Shown here: piece after piece, positions 17,901-25,472 of the stretch
How the letters are laid out: each line of letters opens with the position of its first letter
Numbering within the stretch: the stretch's first letter is position 1
Assembly (NCBI GenBank): GCA_038961845.1
Contig: CP152408.1
Coordinates: 124,001 to 188,000, forward strand
Length of the DNA: 64,000 bases
Source: Xylophilus sp. GW821-FHT01B05
GTDB taxonomy: Bacteria; Pseudomonadota; Gammaproteobacteria; Burkholderiales; Burkholderiaceae_C
Direction: 5' to 3'
The notes under the pieces: model-generated
Told to the model about the DNA's origin: nothing
What the model saw: only the letters and a program-made list of their open reading frames with translations
The model's database searches: none
Made by a program: the position numbers and the translations under genes

Positions 17901-20741
17901 GCCCAGCCTACGTCTGCCACGCTGTCCACGCTGGAAGGCTTGGGCGTGTCCAAGGGCTTCGAGCCGGCCTACATCACGCCGGGCCAGACCTCGCGCCTGA
18001 AGATCCGCCTGGCCAATACCTACAACCCCAATGTGAGCAGTGCGCTGACCGGGGTGAGCTTTACCGACGTACTGCCTGCGGGGCTGAACTTCGCCAACAA
18101 CCCCAACGCCACCACCACTTGCTCCAGCGGCACGATCACGGTGGCGGGGAATGCGCTGACCCTGTCGGGTGCAACGCTGGTGCCGAACGGCACTTGCGAG
18201 CTGTTGGCAGACGTCACCACCACCGTTCCCGGCTTCTACCTCAACCAGCTTGAGGCGGGCGCAGTGACCACCGACCAGAAGGTCACCAACCTGGTGCCGG
18301 CCGAGTCGACACTCAACGCCGTGACCGCGCCGACGATTGCCAAGCAGTTCGCGCCGACCACGGTGACCGTGGGCCAGTCGTCGCTGCTGACCGTGACCAT
18401 CACCAACCCTGCGTCGGTGGCGCTGACGGGCGTCTCGCTGACCGACAACCTGCCGCCCGGCCTGGCGGTGTTCAATCCCGCCAACACCAGCACAAGCTGT
18501 GTCGGCGGCGCGGTGACCGCCTTGCCTGGCAGCGCCAAGGTGACGCTCAACGGCGCCAGCGTGCCCGCCAATGGCAATTGCCAGTTCCGCGTAGCGGTGG
18601 TGGCCTCCGAGCCGGGCGTGCTGACCAATACCATTGCGGCGAACGCCATCCAGAGCAATGAAGGGCTCACCAACGGCAACCCGACCGATGCGCCGCTCAC
18701 CGTGCTGGCTCCGCCCACGGTCAGCAAGGCCTTCTCGCCTGCGCAGATCGCCGCCAATGGCACCAGCACGCTGCGCATCCGGCTGGAGAACAGCAATGCC
18801 GCAGCCATCACGCTGACGGCGGCGCTGGTCGACGCCCTGCCGGGCAATGTGCTGGTGGCCAGCCCGCCCAACATCAACGGGAGCGTGCCAGGCGGGGAAA
18901 CCGCTTGCACGGCGGCATCCATCACGGCCGTCGCCGAGGCGATCAACCTGGCCTATGCGAATGGCGCAGCGATCCCGCCGGGCGGTTGCACGATCACCGT
19001 GGACGTCACGTCGGCCATGAACGGCGCCTACCTGAACACCATTGCCGCAGGCCAGCTCAAGACCACCGCAGGCGACAACCCCGAGCCAGCCATCGCCACG
19101 CTGGGCGTCGGCCAGCCGGCTGCGCCGACGCTCGTGAAGTCGTTCAGCCCCACCACCATCGACGTCGGCGGCGCCTCGGTGCTGACCATCGTGCTGGGCA
19201 ACCCGAACGCGACCGCCGTGACGCTGACCAGCCCGCTGACAGACACGCTACCCGCCAACGTGCTGGTGGCGACGCCCGCCAACATCGGCGGCACCTGCAC
19301 CGTGGCCCAGGTCACGGCATCGGGCTCGGCCGTCACCTACGCCAGCGGTGCCACCATCCCGGCAAACGGCTGCAGCATCTCGGTCCGTGTGACCTCGGCC
19401 ACCGCGGGCTCCTACACCAACACGATCGCGGCCGGGGCCCTGGTGACGGATGCCGGCACCAATCCCACGCCAACCCAGGCCGCGCTGGTGGTCAAGGCTG
19501 CCACTGAGCCCTCGGTACTCAAGGCCTTTGCCCCGAGCACCATCAACCCCGGCAGCATCTCGCGCCTGACCATCACGCTGAGCAACGGCAACCCGGGCCC
19601 CGCGACCCTGACAGCGGCCCTGGTGGACACCTTGCCGGCCAACGTGCTGGTGGCGACGCCTGCCAACATCGGCGGCACCTGTACCGTGGCACAGGTCTCG
19701 GCAGCGGGCTCGGCCGTCACCTACGCCAGCGGCGCCACCATCCCGGCGAACGGTTGCACCATCCAGGTCGATGTCACCTCCAGCGTATCGGGCGGCCCGT
19801 ATGTCAACACCATCCCGGCCGGTGCCCTGCAGACCGACCTGGGCAACAACGGTGCACCCGCCGTGGCTGAGCTGCTGGTCAATCCTGGCCAGCCGCCCAG
19901 CGTCAGCAAGGCCTTCGTGCCGGCGTCCATTGCAGCCGGCGGTATCTCCACGCTGACGATTTCGCTGGGCAACGGCAACGCGGGTTCCGCGACCCTGACG
20001 GCGGCCCTGGTGGACAACCTGCCTGCGCCCGTGGTCGTGGCCCCGACGCCGATGCTGGTGGTGAGCGGCGGCTGCAGCGTGGCTGACGTGGTCGCCGTGG
20101 CGGGTGCAAGCTCGGTCACCGTCCGCTCGGGCACCATCATCCCCGCCGGCGGCTGCGCCATCTCGGTAAGGGTGACGGCCAGTACGGCCGGCACCTACAC
20201 CAACACCATTCCGGCGGGCAGCCTGCAAACTGACCTGGGCAACAACGCAACGCCTGCACAGGCCACGCTGACCGTACCCGGGGCTGGCGGTGTTGCGGCC
20301 CTGTCCGGCAACGTGTACCACGACCGCAATGACAACGGCGCCATCGACGCTGGCGAGGAAGGCATTGCTGGCGTGGAGCTGCGGCTGAGCCTGCTGACCG
20401 GCAACGGCCTGGTCGTGGTGGGCACGACGACGACGGACGCCAATGGCCACTACAGCTTCACCAACCTGGTGCCGGGCACCTATACCGTCACCGAAGTCCA
20501 GCCCGCTGGCTGGAACGATGGCAAGGACACAGCGGGCAGCAAGGGCGGCAGCACATCCGTGAACGACGTCATCAGCGGCATCGCGCTGGTGGCCGGTGAC
20601 AACGCGACGGACTACAACTTCGGCGAGCGGCGCCCCACGAACGTGGCAGGCATCCCGACGCTCAATCCCTGGGCCCTGCTGCTGCTTTCCCTGGCGCTGG
20701 GCTGGATGGCAGTGCGGACCCGCGGAGTCCGCCTGCGCTGA
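14985..20741 (+). CDS. Giant DUF11-repeat surface protein with IPTL-CTERM sorting signal
   Basis: 1918 residues. A signal peptide (MLQRLSSRLPAVAGALRTG..., cleaved near AMA) is followed by thirteen DUF11-like Ig-fold repeats of about 127-150 residues, beginning near nucleotides 15078, 15527, 15949, 16330, 16765, 17161, 17561, 17940, 18333, 18717, 19129, 19510 and 19900. Each starts with a KSFxPxxI-type strand and has DNLP, paired Cys and NTIPA motifs. A SdrD-B-like domain (20287-20630) has NVYHDRNDNGAIDAGEEG. The tail IPTLNPWAL, a hydrophobic helix and Arg-rich end is an IPTL-CTERM signal, processed in other bacteria by an exosortase (XrtH type). The ATG 14985 follows AGGAG; an upstream frame extension lacks a signal. 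Likely cell-surface or matrix adhesin; no exosortase gene is in the window. Confidence 0.9.
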   Translation: MLQRLSSRLPAVAGALRTGLAAALLLPGMAMATVTINHQFTPQATIAQGDVTTYRITIANSSNVQLTNAAATSLLGPDITIASPGVTSTTCTGGTVTAVEGSSTVQLTGGTVPAQVGNTAGECTVDVSVTSTVPGNHTVTIPKDTAPTPTVAGFQATENGTTVFNSTDANVTLLVTLLAPPTGSKSYAPTPAYVGKPVTLTIQLSNPASNTGKTMPLTSFTDNLPSGMLVAPVPNASAVCAGSGFAAGTLTATAGASSITLDGGTIGVAGTCTITVDVVVNSITGTSQTFTNSLPAGAIGNSRGLSSPSFSQNLVVNAPVALNKSFNPIVIPVGQPSAMTIVVTNNGATALTNAGFTDSFPAGLKLAAAPNATASCTGGINGTVTATAGASSLQLSGATVPAGGTCTVTANVTADSEGAYANAIPANTVTNAEGIGSPAASATLTAYGELRVSKSVSPTSIGPGQWAQFSITVQNYSGAAVTGASLRDDLPQVPGSQMVLDYSAAPSGCSFAFGSSSASQNQDGAPSLVGTGGTIPAGTGTTPGSCTVTFRARVPENTAKVNFINSLPIGAVGIGPGMQNTNTASSTVAIVDAVVLGKAFNPSSIAQGQTSVLTLTLANRYVSALGVNSLTDNLPAGVVLAANPAATNTCGGALQAAPGDNKIVLTGAAVAARPDAAVDSSCTVTARVTGSALGTYTNTITPAQLVTASTAQIAADVSANLTITAGLSATKSFNPTSAAQGGLSRATVRVTNQTNAQLTGVSINDSGLGGGLSLANPANAASSCGGATVLTANPGSTGARLDGVVLPAGASCDLSFDVVANGAGPWTNTIPVNQITSAEGAYNSVAVTATLGQQSAQLALNKSFNPVIVTGNQPSLLTIDVVNTSSTAIAGTSFTDAFPKGIVVYSVPDAQTTCVGGTVAATPGGGLVSLTGATLAPNASCQVKVTVTSVEFLNLTNTIPASAVKSQGGYTNAQPTSATLSTLEGLGVSKGFEPAYITPGQTSRLKIRLANTYNPNVSSALTGVSFTDVLPAGLNFANNPNATTTCSSGTITVAGNALTLSGATLVPNGTCELLADVTTTVPGFYLNQLEAGAVTTDQKVTNLVPAESTLNAVTAPTIAKQFAPTTVTVGQSSLLTVTITNPASVALTGVSLTDNLPPGLAVFNPANTSTSCVGGAVTALPGSAKVTLNGASVPANGNCQFRVAVVASEPGVLTNTIAANAIQSNEGLTNGNPTDAPLTVLAPPTVSKAFSPAQIAANGTSTLRIRLENSNAAAITLTAALVDALPGNVLVASPPNINGSVPGGETACTAASITAVAEAINLAYANGAAIPPGGCTITVDVTSAMNGAYLNTIAAGQLKTTAGDNPEPAIATLGVGQPAAPTLVKSFSPTTIDVGGASVLTIVLGNPNATAVTLTSPLTDTLPANVLVATPANIGGTCTVAQVTASGSAVTYASGATIPANGCSISVRVTSATAGSYTNTIAAGALVTDAGTNPTPTQAALVVKAATEPSVLKAFAPSTINPGSISRLTITLSNGNPGPATLTAALVDTLPANVLVATPANIGGTCTVAQVSAAGSAVTYASGATIPANGCTIQVDVTSSVSGGPYVNTIPAGALQTDLGNNGAPAVAELLVNPGQPPSVSKAFVPASIAAGGISTLTISLGNGNAGSATLTAALVDNLPAPVVVAPTPMLVVSGGCSVADVVAVAGASSVTVRSGTIIPAGGCAISVRVTASTAGTYTNTIPAGSLQTDLGNNATPAQATLTVPGAGGVAALSGNVYHDRNDNGAIDAGEEGIAGVELRLSLLTGNGLVVVGTTTTDANGHYSFTNLVPGTYTVTEVQPAGWNDGKDTAGSKGGSTSVNDVISGIALVAGDNATDYNFGERRPTNVAGIPTLNPWALLLLSLALGWMAVRTRGVRLR
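19254..19758 (+). repeat. Recent direct duplication inside the DUF11 gene
   Basis: Bases 19254-19374 and 19638-19758 are about 93 percent identical (eight differences counted by eye), offset by exactly 384 bp (128 codons). Other repeat pairs in the gene are much more divergent in DNA, so this pair reflects recent duplication or gene conversion and keeps the frame. Confidence 0.8.
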
Positions 20742-20747
20742 ACCCAC

Positions 20748-20819
20748 AGCCGCCGGAAAACCGGCGGCTGGTTTCCCCGGCAACCCGCTGGCGCCTTGCG
20801 CCAGCGGGTTGCTTGCTTT
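20748..20819 (+). terminator. Tandem hairpin terminators after the DUF11 gene
   Basis: First hairpin AGCCGCCGG-aaaa-CCGGCGGCT (20748-20769) followed by TGGTTT; second hairpin is a perfect 15-bp stem with a 3-nt loop (20780-20812) followed by TTGCTTT. They end the long transcript and isolate the par-side genes downstream. Confidence 0.8.
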
Positions 20820-20924
20820 GGGCGGATGCGTCGGCCCTGTGCGCCAAGGTAGTATCGCTGCCACATCTACCACCCCGGGGCGCCCAGTGCCTTGCGGCGG
20901 CATGGGCACCCCATCATTTGCAGC

Positions 20925-21470
20925 GTGAAACAAATCTCCATCCTCACCCTTCCCGGCTGGCAAGGCAGCGGCCCCGATCACTGGCAGAGCCGCTGGGAGG
21001 CGCTGCACGGCTACCAGCGCGTGGAGCAGCACGACTGGCAGCGCCCGCTGCGCGGCGACTGGAGCGCACGCCTGGAAGAAGTTCTGCTGGGCTGCAGCGG
21101 CCCGGTCGTGCTGGCCGCCCATAGCCTGGGCTGCCTGCTGGTGGCGGCCTGGGCCGCGCACTCGCGCAACACCGACCGCGTGCAGGGCGCGCTGCTGGTG
21201 GCCCCGCCCGACATCGAACGCGAAGACATCCGCCCGCTGCTGCCCGGCTGGGCGCCCGCCGTGCGCCAGCCGTTGCCCTTTGCCAGCGTGCTGGTGGCCA
21301 GCGAAAACGATCCCTACGGCAGCGCCGCATCGGCCCAGGCGCTTGCCCAGGCCTGGGGCTCCCGCTATGTGAGCGCTGGCTCCGTGGGCCACATCAATGC
21401 GGAATCCGGCCTGGGCGACTGGCCCGCGGGGCTGGCACTGCTGCAGGGCCTTGGCCGTCCGGCCGCATGA
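20925..21470 (+). CDS. RBBP9/YdeN-like serine hydrolase
   Basis: 181-residue small alpha/beta hydrolase. It starts KQISILTLPGWQGSGPDHWQ, close to the RBBP9/YdeN family start. A nucleophile serine is visible in AAHSLGC, an acid in ASENDPYGS, and a histidine in VGHINAESGLGDW, so the triad appears complete. Natural substrates of the family are poorly known. GTG 20925 was chosen because conservation begins there; an upstream ATG at 20892 would add unlike residues. It overlaps the cupin gene by 4 nt and probably belongs to the parB transcript. Confidence 0.85.
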   Translation: MKQISILTLPGWQGSGPDHWQSRWEALHGYQRVEQHDWQRPLRGDWSARLEEVLLGCSGPVVLAAHSLGCLLVAAWAAHSRNTDRVQGALLVAPPDIEREDIRPLLPGWAPAVRQPLPFASVLVASENDPYGSAASAQALAQAWGSRYVSAGSVGHINAESGLGDWPAGLALLQGLGRPAA

Positions 21471-21772
21471 CCATGTCACACACCAATCTGCTGGCGCTTG
21501 CGCAAGCCAACCCCCAGGCCTGGACATCGCGCATCTGCGGCCAGGCCGCGGGCGCCAACCTCAAGGTGCTGCGCATGGACGCAGCGGCCTACCCCGACGA
21601 ATCCCACGACTTTGACGAGGCCCTGCTGGTGCTCGACGGCTGCATGAACCTGGATATCCACGGCGAAGTCGTGGCGGTCCGATCGGGCGAAGTCTTCATC
21701 GTGCCTGCCGGGGTGCCGCACGCGGTGGCGCCCGGCAGCCACGGCACCCTCGTCATCATCGATCAGTCATAA
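21467..21772 (+). CDS. Small cupin-domain protein
   Basis: 101-residue single-cupin protein. The barrel is visible from HDFDEALLVLDGCMNLDI to GEVFIVPAGVPHAVAPGSHG, with a metal-type histidine in the second cupin motif. Only one or two ligands are seen, so it may be a sensor or small-molecule binder rather than an enzyme. Starts with an ATGA overlap from the hydrolase gene, 12 nt before parB. Confidence 0.82.
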   Translation: MTMSHTNLLALAQANPQAWTSRICGQAAGANLKVLRMDAAAYPDESHDFDEALLVLDGCMNLDIHGEVVAVRSGEVFIVPAGVPHAVAPGSHGTLVIIDQS

Positions 21773-21784
21773 GAAAGTATTTCC

Positions 21785-22711
21785 ATGGCCACCAAGAAAC
21801 CCAAGGGCCTGGGCCGCGGCCTGGAGGCCCTGCTCGGCCCCAAGGCCAGCGAAGCCCCGGCCGACACCGCCGCCGCAGAAACCGGCGTGCCCAGCACCCT
21901 GGCCCTGGCCGAGATGGTGCCCGGCATCTACCAGCCGCGCACCCGCATGGACGAAGGCGCGCTCTACGAGCTGGCCGAGTCGATCAAGGCCCAGGGCATC
22001 ATGCAGCCGATCCTGGTGCGCCGGCTGCAGAGCGGCGACCACGCCGGCAAGTACGAAATCATCGCCGGCGAGCGCCGCTTCCGTGCCGCCCGCCTGGCCG
22101 GCCTGGACAGCGTGCCGGTGCTGGTGCGCGACGTGCCGGACGAGTCGGCCGCCGCCATGGCGCTGATCGAGAACATGCAGCGCGAAGACCTCAACCCGCT
22201 GGAAGAGGCGCAGGGCCTGCAGCGGCTGGTGAAGGAATTCGGTCACACGCACGAGCAGGCGGCCCAGGCCGTGGGCCGCTCGCGCAGCGCCGCCAGCAAC
22301 CTGCTGCGCCTGCTGAACCTGGCCGACCCGGTGCAGACCATGCTCATGGCCGGCGACCTGGACATGGGCCACGCCCGCGCCCTGCTGTCGCTGGACCGCG
22401 CCGCCCAGATCACCGCCGCCCACCAGATCGCCGCGCGCAAGCTATCGGTGCGCGAGGCCGAAGGCCTGGTGAAGAAGATCGGCGCCGAGTTCAGCCTGGC
22501 CGGCCAAAAACCGCCGGCTTCGCGCAAGGAGAAATCCAGCGACCTGCGCCAGGTGGAAGAAGAGCTGGCCGACCTGCTCATGGCCGAGGTCGAGGTGCGC
22601 GTGAAGAAGCGCGTCAAGCGCCACGGCCGCACAGAAGAAATAGGCGAGCTGGCAATACAGTTCGGCTCCCTGGAGGCGCTGAACGGGCTGATCGAGCGGC
22701 TGCGGGGTTAA
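21785..22711 (+). CDS. parB: Chromosome partitioning protein ParB (Spo0J)
   Basis: 308-residue CTP-dependent DNA clamp that loads at parS. Box II of the CTPase fold is GERRFR (residues 95-100) and box III is ENMQREDLNPLEEA (from about 128). The helix-turn-helix follows (HEQAAQAVGRSRSAASNLLRL). The C-terminal 40 residues form the dimer domain (KRHGRTEEIGELAIQFGS). Its three candidate parS sites are in mnmG and rsmG about 9 kb upstream. Confidence 0.97.
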   Translation: MATKKPKGLGRGLEALLGPKASEAPADTAAAETGVPSTLALAEMVPGIYQPRTRMDEGALYELAESIKAQGIMQPILVRRLQSGDHAGKYEIIAGERRFRAARLAGLDSVPVLVRDVPDESAAAMALIENMQREDLNPLEEAQGLQRLVKEFGHTHEQAAQAVGRSRSAASNLLRLLNLADPVQTMLMAGDLDMGHARALLSLDRAAQITAAHQIAARKLSVREAEGLVKKIGAEFSLAGQKPPASRKEKSSDLRQVEEELADLLMAEVEVRVKKRVKRHGRTEEIGELAIQFGSLEALNGLIERLRG

Positions 22712-22744
22712 GCAGGCGCCCCTGCGCGCGATTAAGCGTGCCTA

Positions 22745-22803
22745 TTCATAGTCAAATATGCCTCTAGCCCAGGCACCACCTGGGCTGTTAGCTATCAATT
22801 TGA
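22745..22803 (-). repeat. Dispersed repeat, copy 2
   Basis: Reverse-orientation copy of the element at 9511-9569: on the minus strand GATAGCTAACAGCCCAGG then CCTGGGCTAGAGGC. The GCCCAGG/CCTGGGC hairpin could end transcription from either side. The last six or so codons and stop of the membrane gene to the right lie inside it. Confidence 0.7.
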
Positions 22804-23732
22804 TATGGCTTTGCGGCCCGCTCCAGTGCCGCAGCGGCCACGAAGCCGCACAGCACGGCAAACCACAGCGTGGCCACGCGGATGCCCACCGCTGCCAAGG
22901 CGGCCAACCCCAAGGGCACGGCGTGCAGCGCCAGCAGGGCGACGATGGTGGCCTCGGTGGTGCCGATGCCCGCCGGCAGCATGGACGCAGCCCCCGCCAG
23001 CATGGCTGTGGGGTAGATGGCGGCGGCATCGCGCCATGGCAGCGCAATGCCCAGGCCGTCCAGTAGCCACGCGAAGGACAGGGCGACGACGCCCCAGGCC
23101 GCCAGCCCCAGTCCCAGCGACGCCAGCAGGTCCGCAGGGCGCAGCCAGGCCCTGCAACCCGCCAGTCCGAGCGCGAGCGTTCGCCCTGCGCGCGCCAGGC
23201 GCGGCCATCCCTGGCGGCGCAGCCAGGCAGCGCTGCGCAACAGCCAACCGGGCCGCGCTGCGGTCAGCGCCACCATGCCGGTCATTCCCGCCACGAAGGC
23301 CAGCAGCAGGGCAAACAGCGGCCGCGCCGGAATGGCCAGCGCCGCCAGCAGCACGACCGACAGCAGATCGAACGCGCGCTCGTAGATGAAGGCCGAGATG
23401 GTGCGCGCCGCCGGCACACCAAGGCGCGCAAAGTAGCGCACGCGCACCAGTTCGCCCACCTTGCCGGGCGTGGCGGTGAAGGCAAAGCCCGCGAGATAGC
23501 AGAGAAAGCCCGTGCCCCAGGGCGTGCGGTACCCGGCGCGGCCCAGCAGCCAGCGCCAGCGCGTGTAGCGCAGCACATAAGAGGCAAAGGCCAGCGTGAG
23601 CATGGCCGGCATCCAGGCGAGCACCTGCGGCAGCTGCTGGAAGACCTGGTTGCGCGCGTCGGCCCAGACCAGCGCGGCCACGTAGGCCGCGGTGCAGGCC
23701 CCGGCCGCAGCGACGGCGTGGGCCGGCTTCAT
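22788..23732 (-). CDS. Lysylphosphatidylglycerol synthase-TM-like membrane protein (UPF0104)
   Basis: 314-residue integral membrane protein with about eight hydrophobic segments, of the LPG_synthase_TM family (AglD/MprF membrane domain, without a catalytic domain). Conserved features include FAFTATPGKVGELVR and SMLPAGIGTTEATIV. Family members are thought to move polyprenyl- or phospholipid-linked groups across the membrane. Last gene of the eight-gene operon, overlapping gtrA by 4 nt. The final residues (PYQIDS) are encoded by the dispersed repeat, so the natural C-terminus has probably been replaced. Confidence 0.82.
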   Translation of the reverse strand: MKPAHAVAAAGACTAAYVAALVWADARNQVFQQLPQVLAWMPAMLTLAFASYVLRYTRWRWLLGRAGYRTPWGTGFLCYLAGFAFTATPGKVGELVRVRYFARLGVPAARTISAFIYERAFDLLSVVLLAALAIPARPLFALLLAFVAGMTGMVALTAARPGWLLRSAAWLRRQGWPRLARAGRTLALGLAGCRAWLRPADLLASLGLGLAAWGVVALSFAWLLDGLGIALPWRDAAAIYPTAMLAGAASMLPAGIGTTEATIVALLALHAVPLGLAALAAVGIRVATLWFAVLCGFVAAAALERAAKPYQIDS

Positions 23733-24139
23733 GGCCGGTCGGCGAAGGACCAGCGCTTGTGGCCCAGATAGCTGGTGAACACCGGCACCGCCACGCCCAC
23801 GGCATGGGCGATCTCGGGCACGAGATGCGTCACGCCCAGGGCCGGCAGCACCAGGCGCGCCAGCAGCATGCTCACGGCCCAGGTCTGCACCACGGCGACG
23901 AGGTTGACCAGCACGAAGAAGCCGGCGGATTTATGCGCCGACTGCTGGCTGCTCTTGAACACGAAGGCGCGCGCCAGCACAAAGGCCGTGACCATGCCCA
24001 CGCCGTAGGCCAGCACCACGGCATACGAGAACGGCATCCACTGGTTGAGCACGATGCGCGCGATGAAATTGGCGAGCGCGGCCACGCCGCCTGTGACCAG
24101 GAAGGCCACGAACTGCCGGGAGCGGAACTGCGCAAGCAT
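23729..24139 (-). CDS. GtrA-family membrane protein (putative polyprenyl-P-sugar flippase)
   Basis: 136-residue protein with four hydrophobic helices; RQFVAFLVTGGVAALANFI is the GtrA start and FTSYLGHKRWSF the conserved tail. GtrA proteins flip undecaprenyl- or decaprenyl-phosphate sugars to the periplasmic side. In actinobacteria a GtrA-like protein accompanies the DprE genes, so its presence here supports a lipid-linked pentose pathway. Confidence 0.88.
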   Translation of the reverse strand: MLAQFRSRQFVAFLVTGGVAALANFIARIVLNQWMPFSYAVVLAYGVGMVTAFVLARAFVFKSSQQSAHKSAGFFVLVNLVAVVQTWAVSMLLARLVLPALGVTHLVPEIAHAVGVAVPVFTSYLGHKRWSFADRP

Positions 24140-24146
24140 GGCGCGC

Positions 24147-25472
24147 CTACGACCGCGCCGCGGCGGCCTGCCGGGCCATCTGGCGGCCGAAGCCGATGCT
24201 CTCGGAAATGCCCCGGTCCTCGGGGTAGTAATACGAGGTGTCGGCTACCCACAGGCCCTGCACGGGCAACTGCACGGGCGGCAGGCTGTCCAGGTAGTTG
24301 GGCGGGCAGATGGGCTGGGCGTAGCGGTAGCGGCTGGCGCGCAGGGCCAGAAAGTCGCTGTCCTGCAGTTGCGGGTTGATGGTCTTCAGGTAGCTGCGCA
24401 CCTTGTCGAGGAAGGCGGAATCGGGCTCGGCGAACTTCGGGTGCTCGCCCGGCATGTAGAAGGGCACGTAGACCACCGACTGCTCCAGCGGGCGCAGGTT
24501 GCTGTATTCGACCAGGCCCGGGATGTCCATGTCCGGGTCGTTCACGTTGAGCCAGAAGTTGCCGGTGACGGGCCGGCGCAGCTTGGCGATCACGCAGACC
24601 ACGGCGATGTTCTTCAGCGCGCCGTACTGCGCCAGCAGCGCGGGCGGCAGGTCGGGCATGGTGCGCGGCACATAGGGCAGGGGAATGGTGCTCACCACCT
24701 TGTCGAAGGCCTCGAACCCCTGCGCGGTCTCCACCCCTTGCACGCGCGCTTCGTCCATGCGCACGCGCGTGACGGGGGTAGACAGGCGGATCTCGCCGCC
24801 GTGCTGGCGGATGTCGGCGGCCATGCCGTCGAGCAGCGTGGCCGAGCCGCCCTCCAGGTGGCCCAGCTTTTCGCGCATGAGGCTGTAGCGCGAGCGGCCG
24901 ATGCGGCGGATGCGGCTCCAGATCCACGCGGCCGAGAGGTTGCTGGAATAGTCGTAGAACTTGTAGTCGAACAGGCGGCGCCAGAGCACCTCGTAGGCCT
25001 CCTTGCCCACCCAGCGGCGGATCCAGCCCGTGGCCTCTTCGCCATCCAGTGGCTGCCAGTTGGTGCGCTTGGTCGACAGGAAGGCGTGCAGGCCGTAGCG
25101 GAACTTGGCGACCAGGCCCAACCCTTGAAAGCGCAGCAGTGCCATCGGGTTGCCCCAGGGCTGCAGGCGCTTCTGGAACCAGTAGCCCATGCGCGTCTCG
25201 CGCCAGCGCATCTGCCCCGCCAGGCCCAGCTCGTCCAGCACCTGGAGAAAGGCATGGTCGGAGGTGCAATGGAAGTGGTAATAGCGCTCGATGGGCAGGC
25301 CATCAAAGTCGAACATCGCGGTCATGCCGCCCACGCGATCGTCGGCCTCGAAGACCACGGGCCGGTGGCCGTCGCGGGCCAACTGGTAGGCCACGGCCAG
25401 GCCCATCGGGCCGGCGCCGAGCACGGCGATGCGCTGGCCCGGCATGGCGGGGGAGCTTGCGGGTGCGCTCAT
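24147..25472 (-). CDS. FAD-dependent oxidoreductase of the amine-oxidase/UDP-galactopyranose-mutase-like fold
   Basis: 441-residue flavoprotein. The FAD-binding start is IAVLGAGPMGLAVAYQLARDG (motif GxGxxG) followed by VVFEADDRVGGM; the C-terminal segment GLWVADTSYYYPEDRGISES closes the FAD site. Similar proteins occur in polysaccharide clusters, acting on sugars or carotenoid-like substrates. Role inside this operon is unknown; it overlaps the epimerase stop. No signal peptide. Confidence 0.82.
   Translation of the reverse strand: MSAPASSPAMPGQRIAVLGAGPMGLAVAYQLARDGHRPVVFEADDRVGGMTAMFDFDGLPIERYYHFHCTSDHAFLQVLDELGLAGQMRWRETRMGYWFQKRLQPWGNPMALLRFQGLGLVAKFRYGLHAFLSTKRTNWQPLDGEEATGWIRRWVGKEAYEVLWRRLFDYKFYDYSSNLSAAWIWSRIRRIGRSRYSLMREKLGHLEGGSATLLDGMAADIRQHGGEIRLSTPVTRVRMDEARVQGVETAQGFEAFDKVVSTIPLPYVPRTMPDLPPALLAQYGALKNIAVVCVIAKLRRPVTGNFWLNVNDPDMDIPGLVEYSNLRPLEQSVVYVPFYMPGEHPKFAEPDSAFLDKVRSYLKTINPQLQDSDFLALRASRYRYAQPICPPNYLDSLPPVQLPVQGLWVADTSYYYPEDRGISESIGFGRQMARQAAAARS

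Noticed and set aside
14985..20741. Possible CRISPR or tandem DNA repeat array
   Set aside because: Repeats are protein-level, about 380-450 bp long and in frame; no short conserved repeats with spacers.
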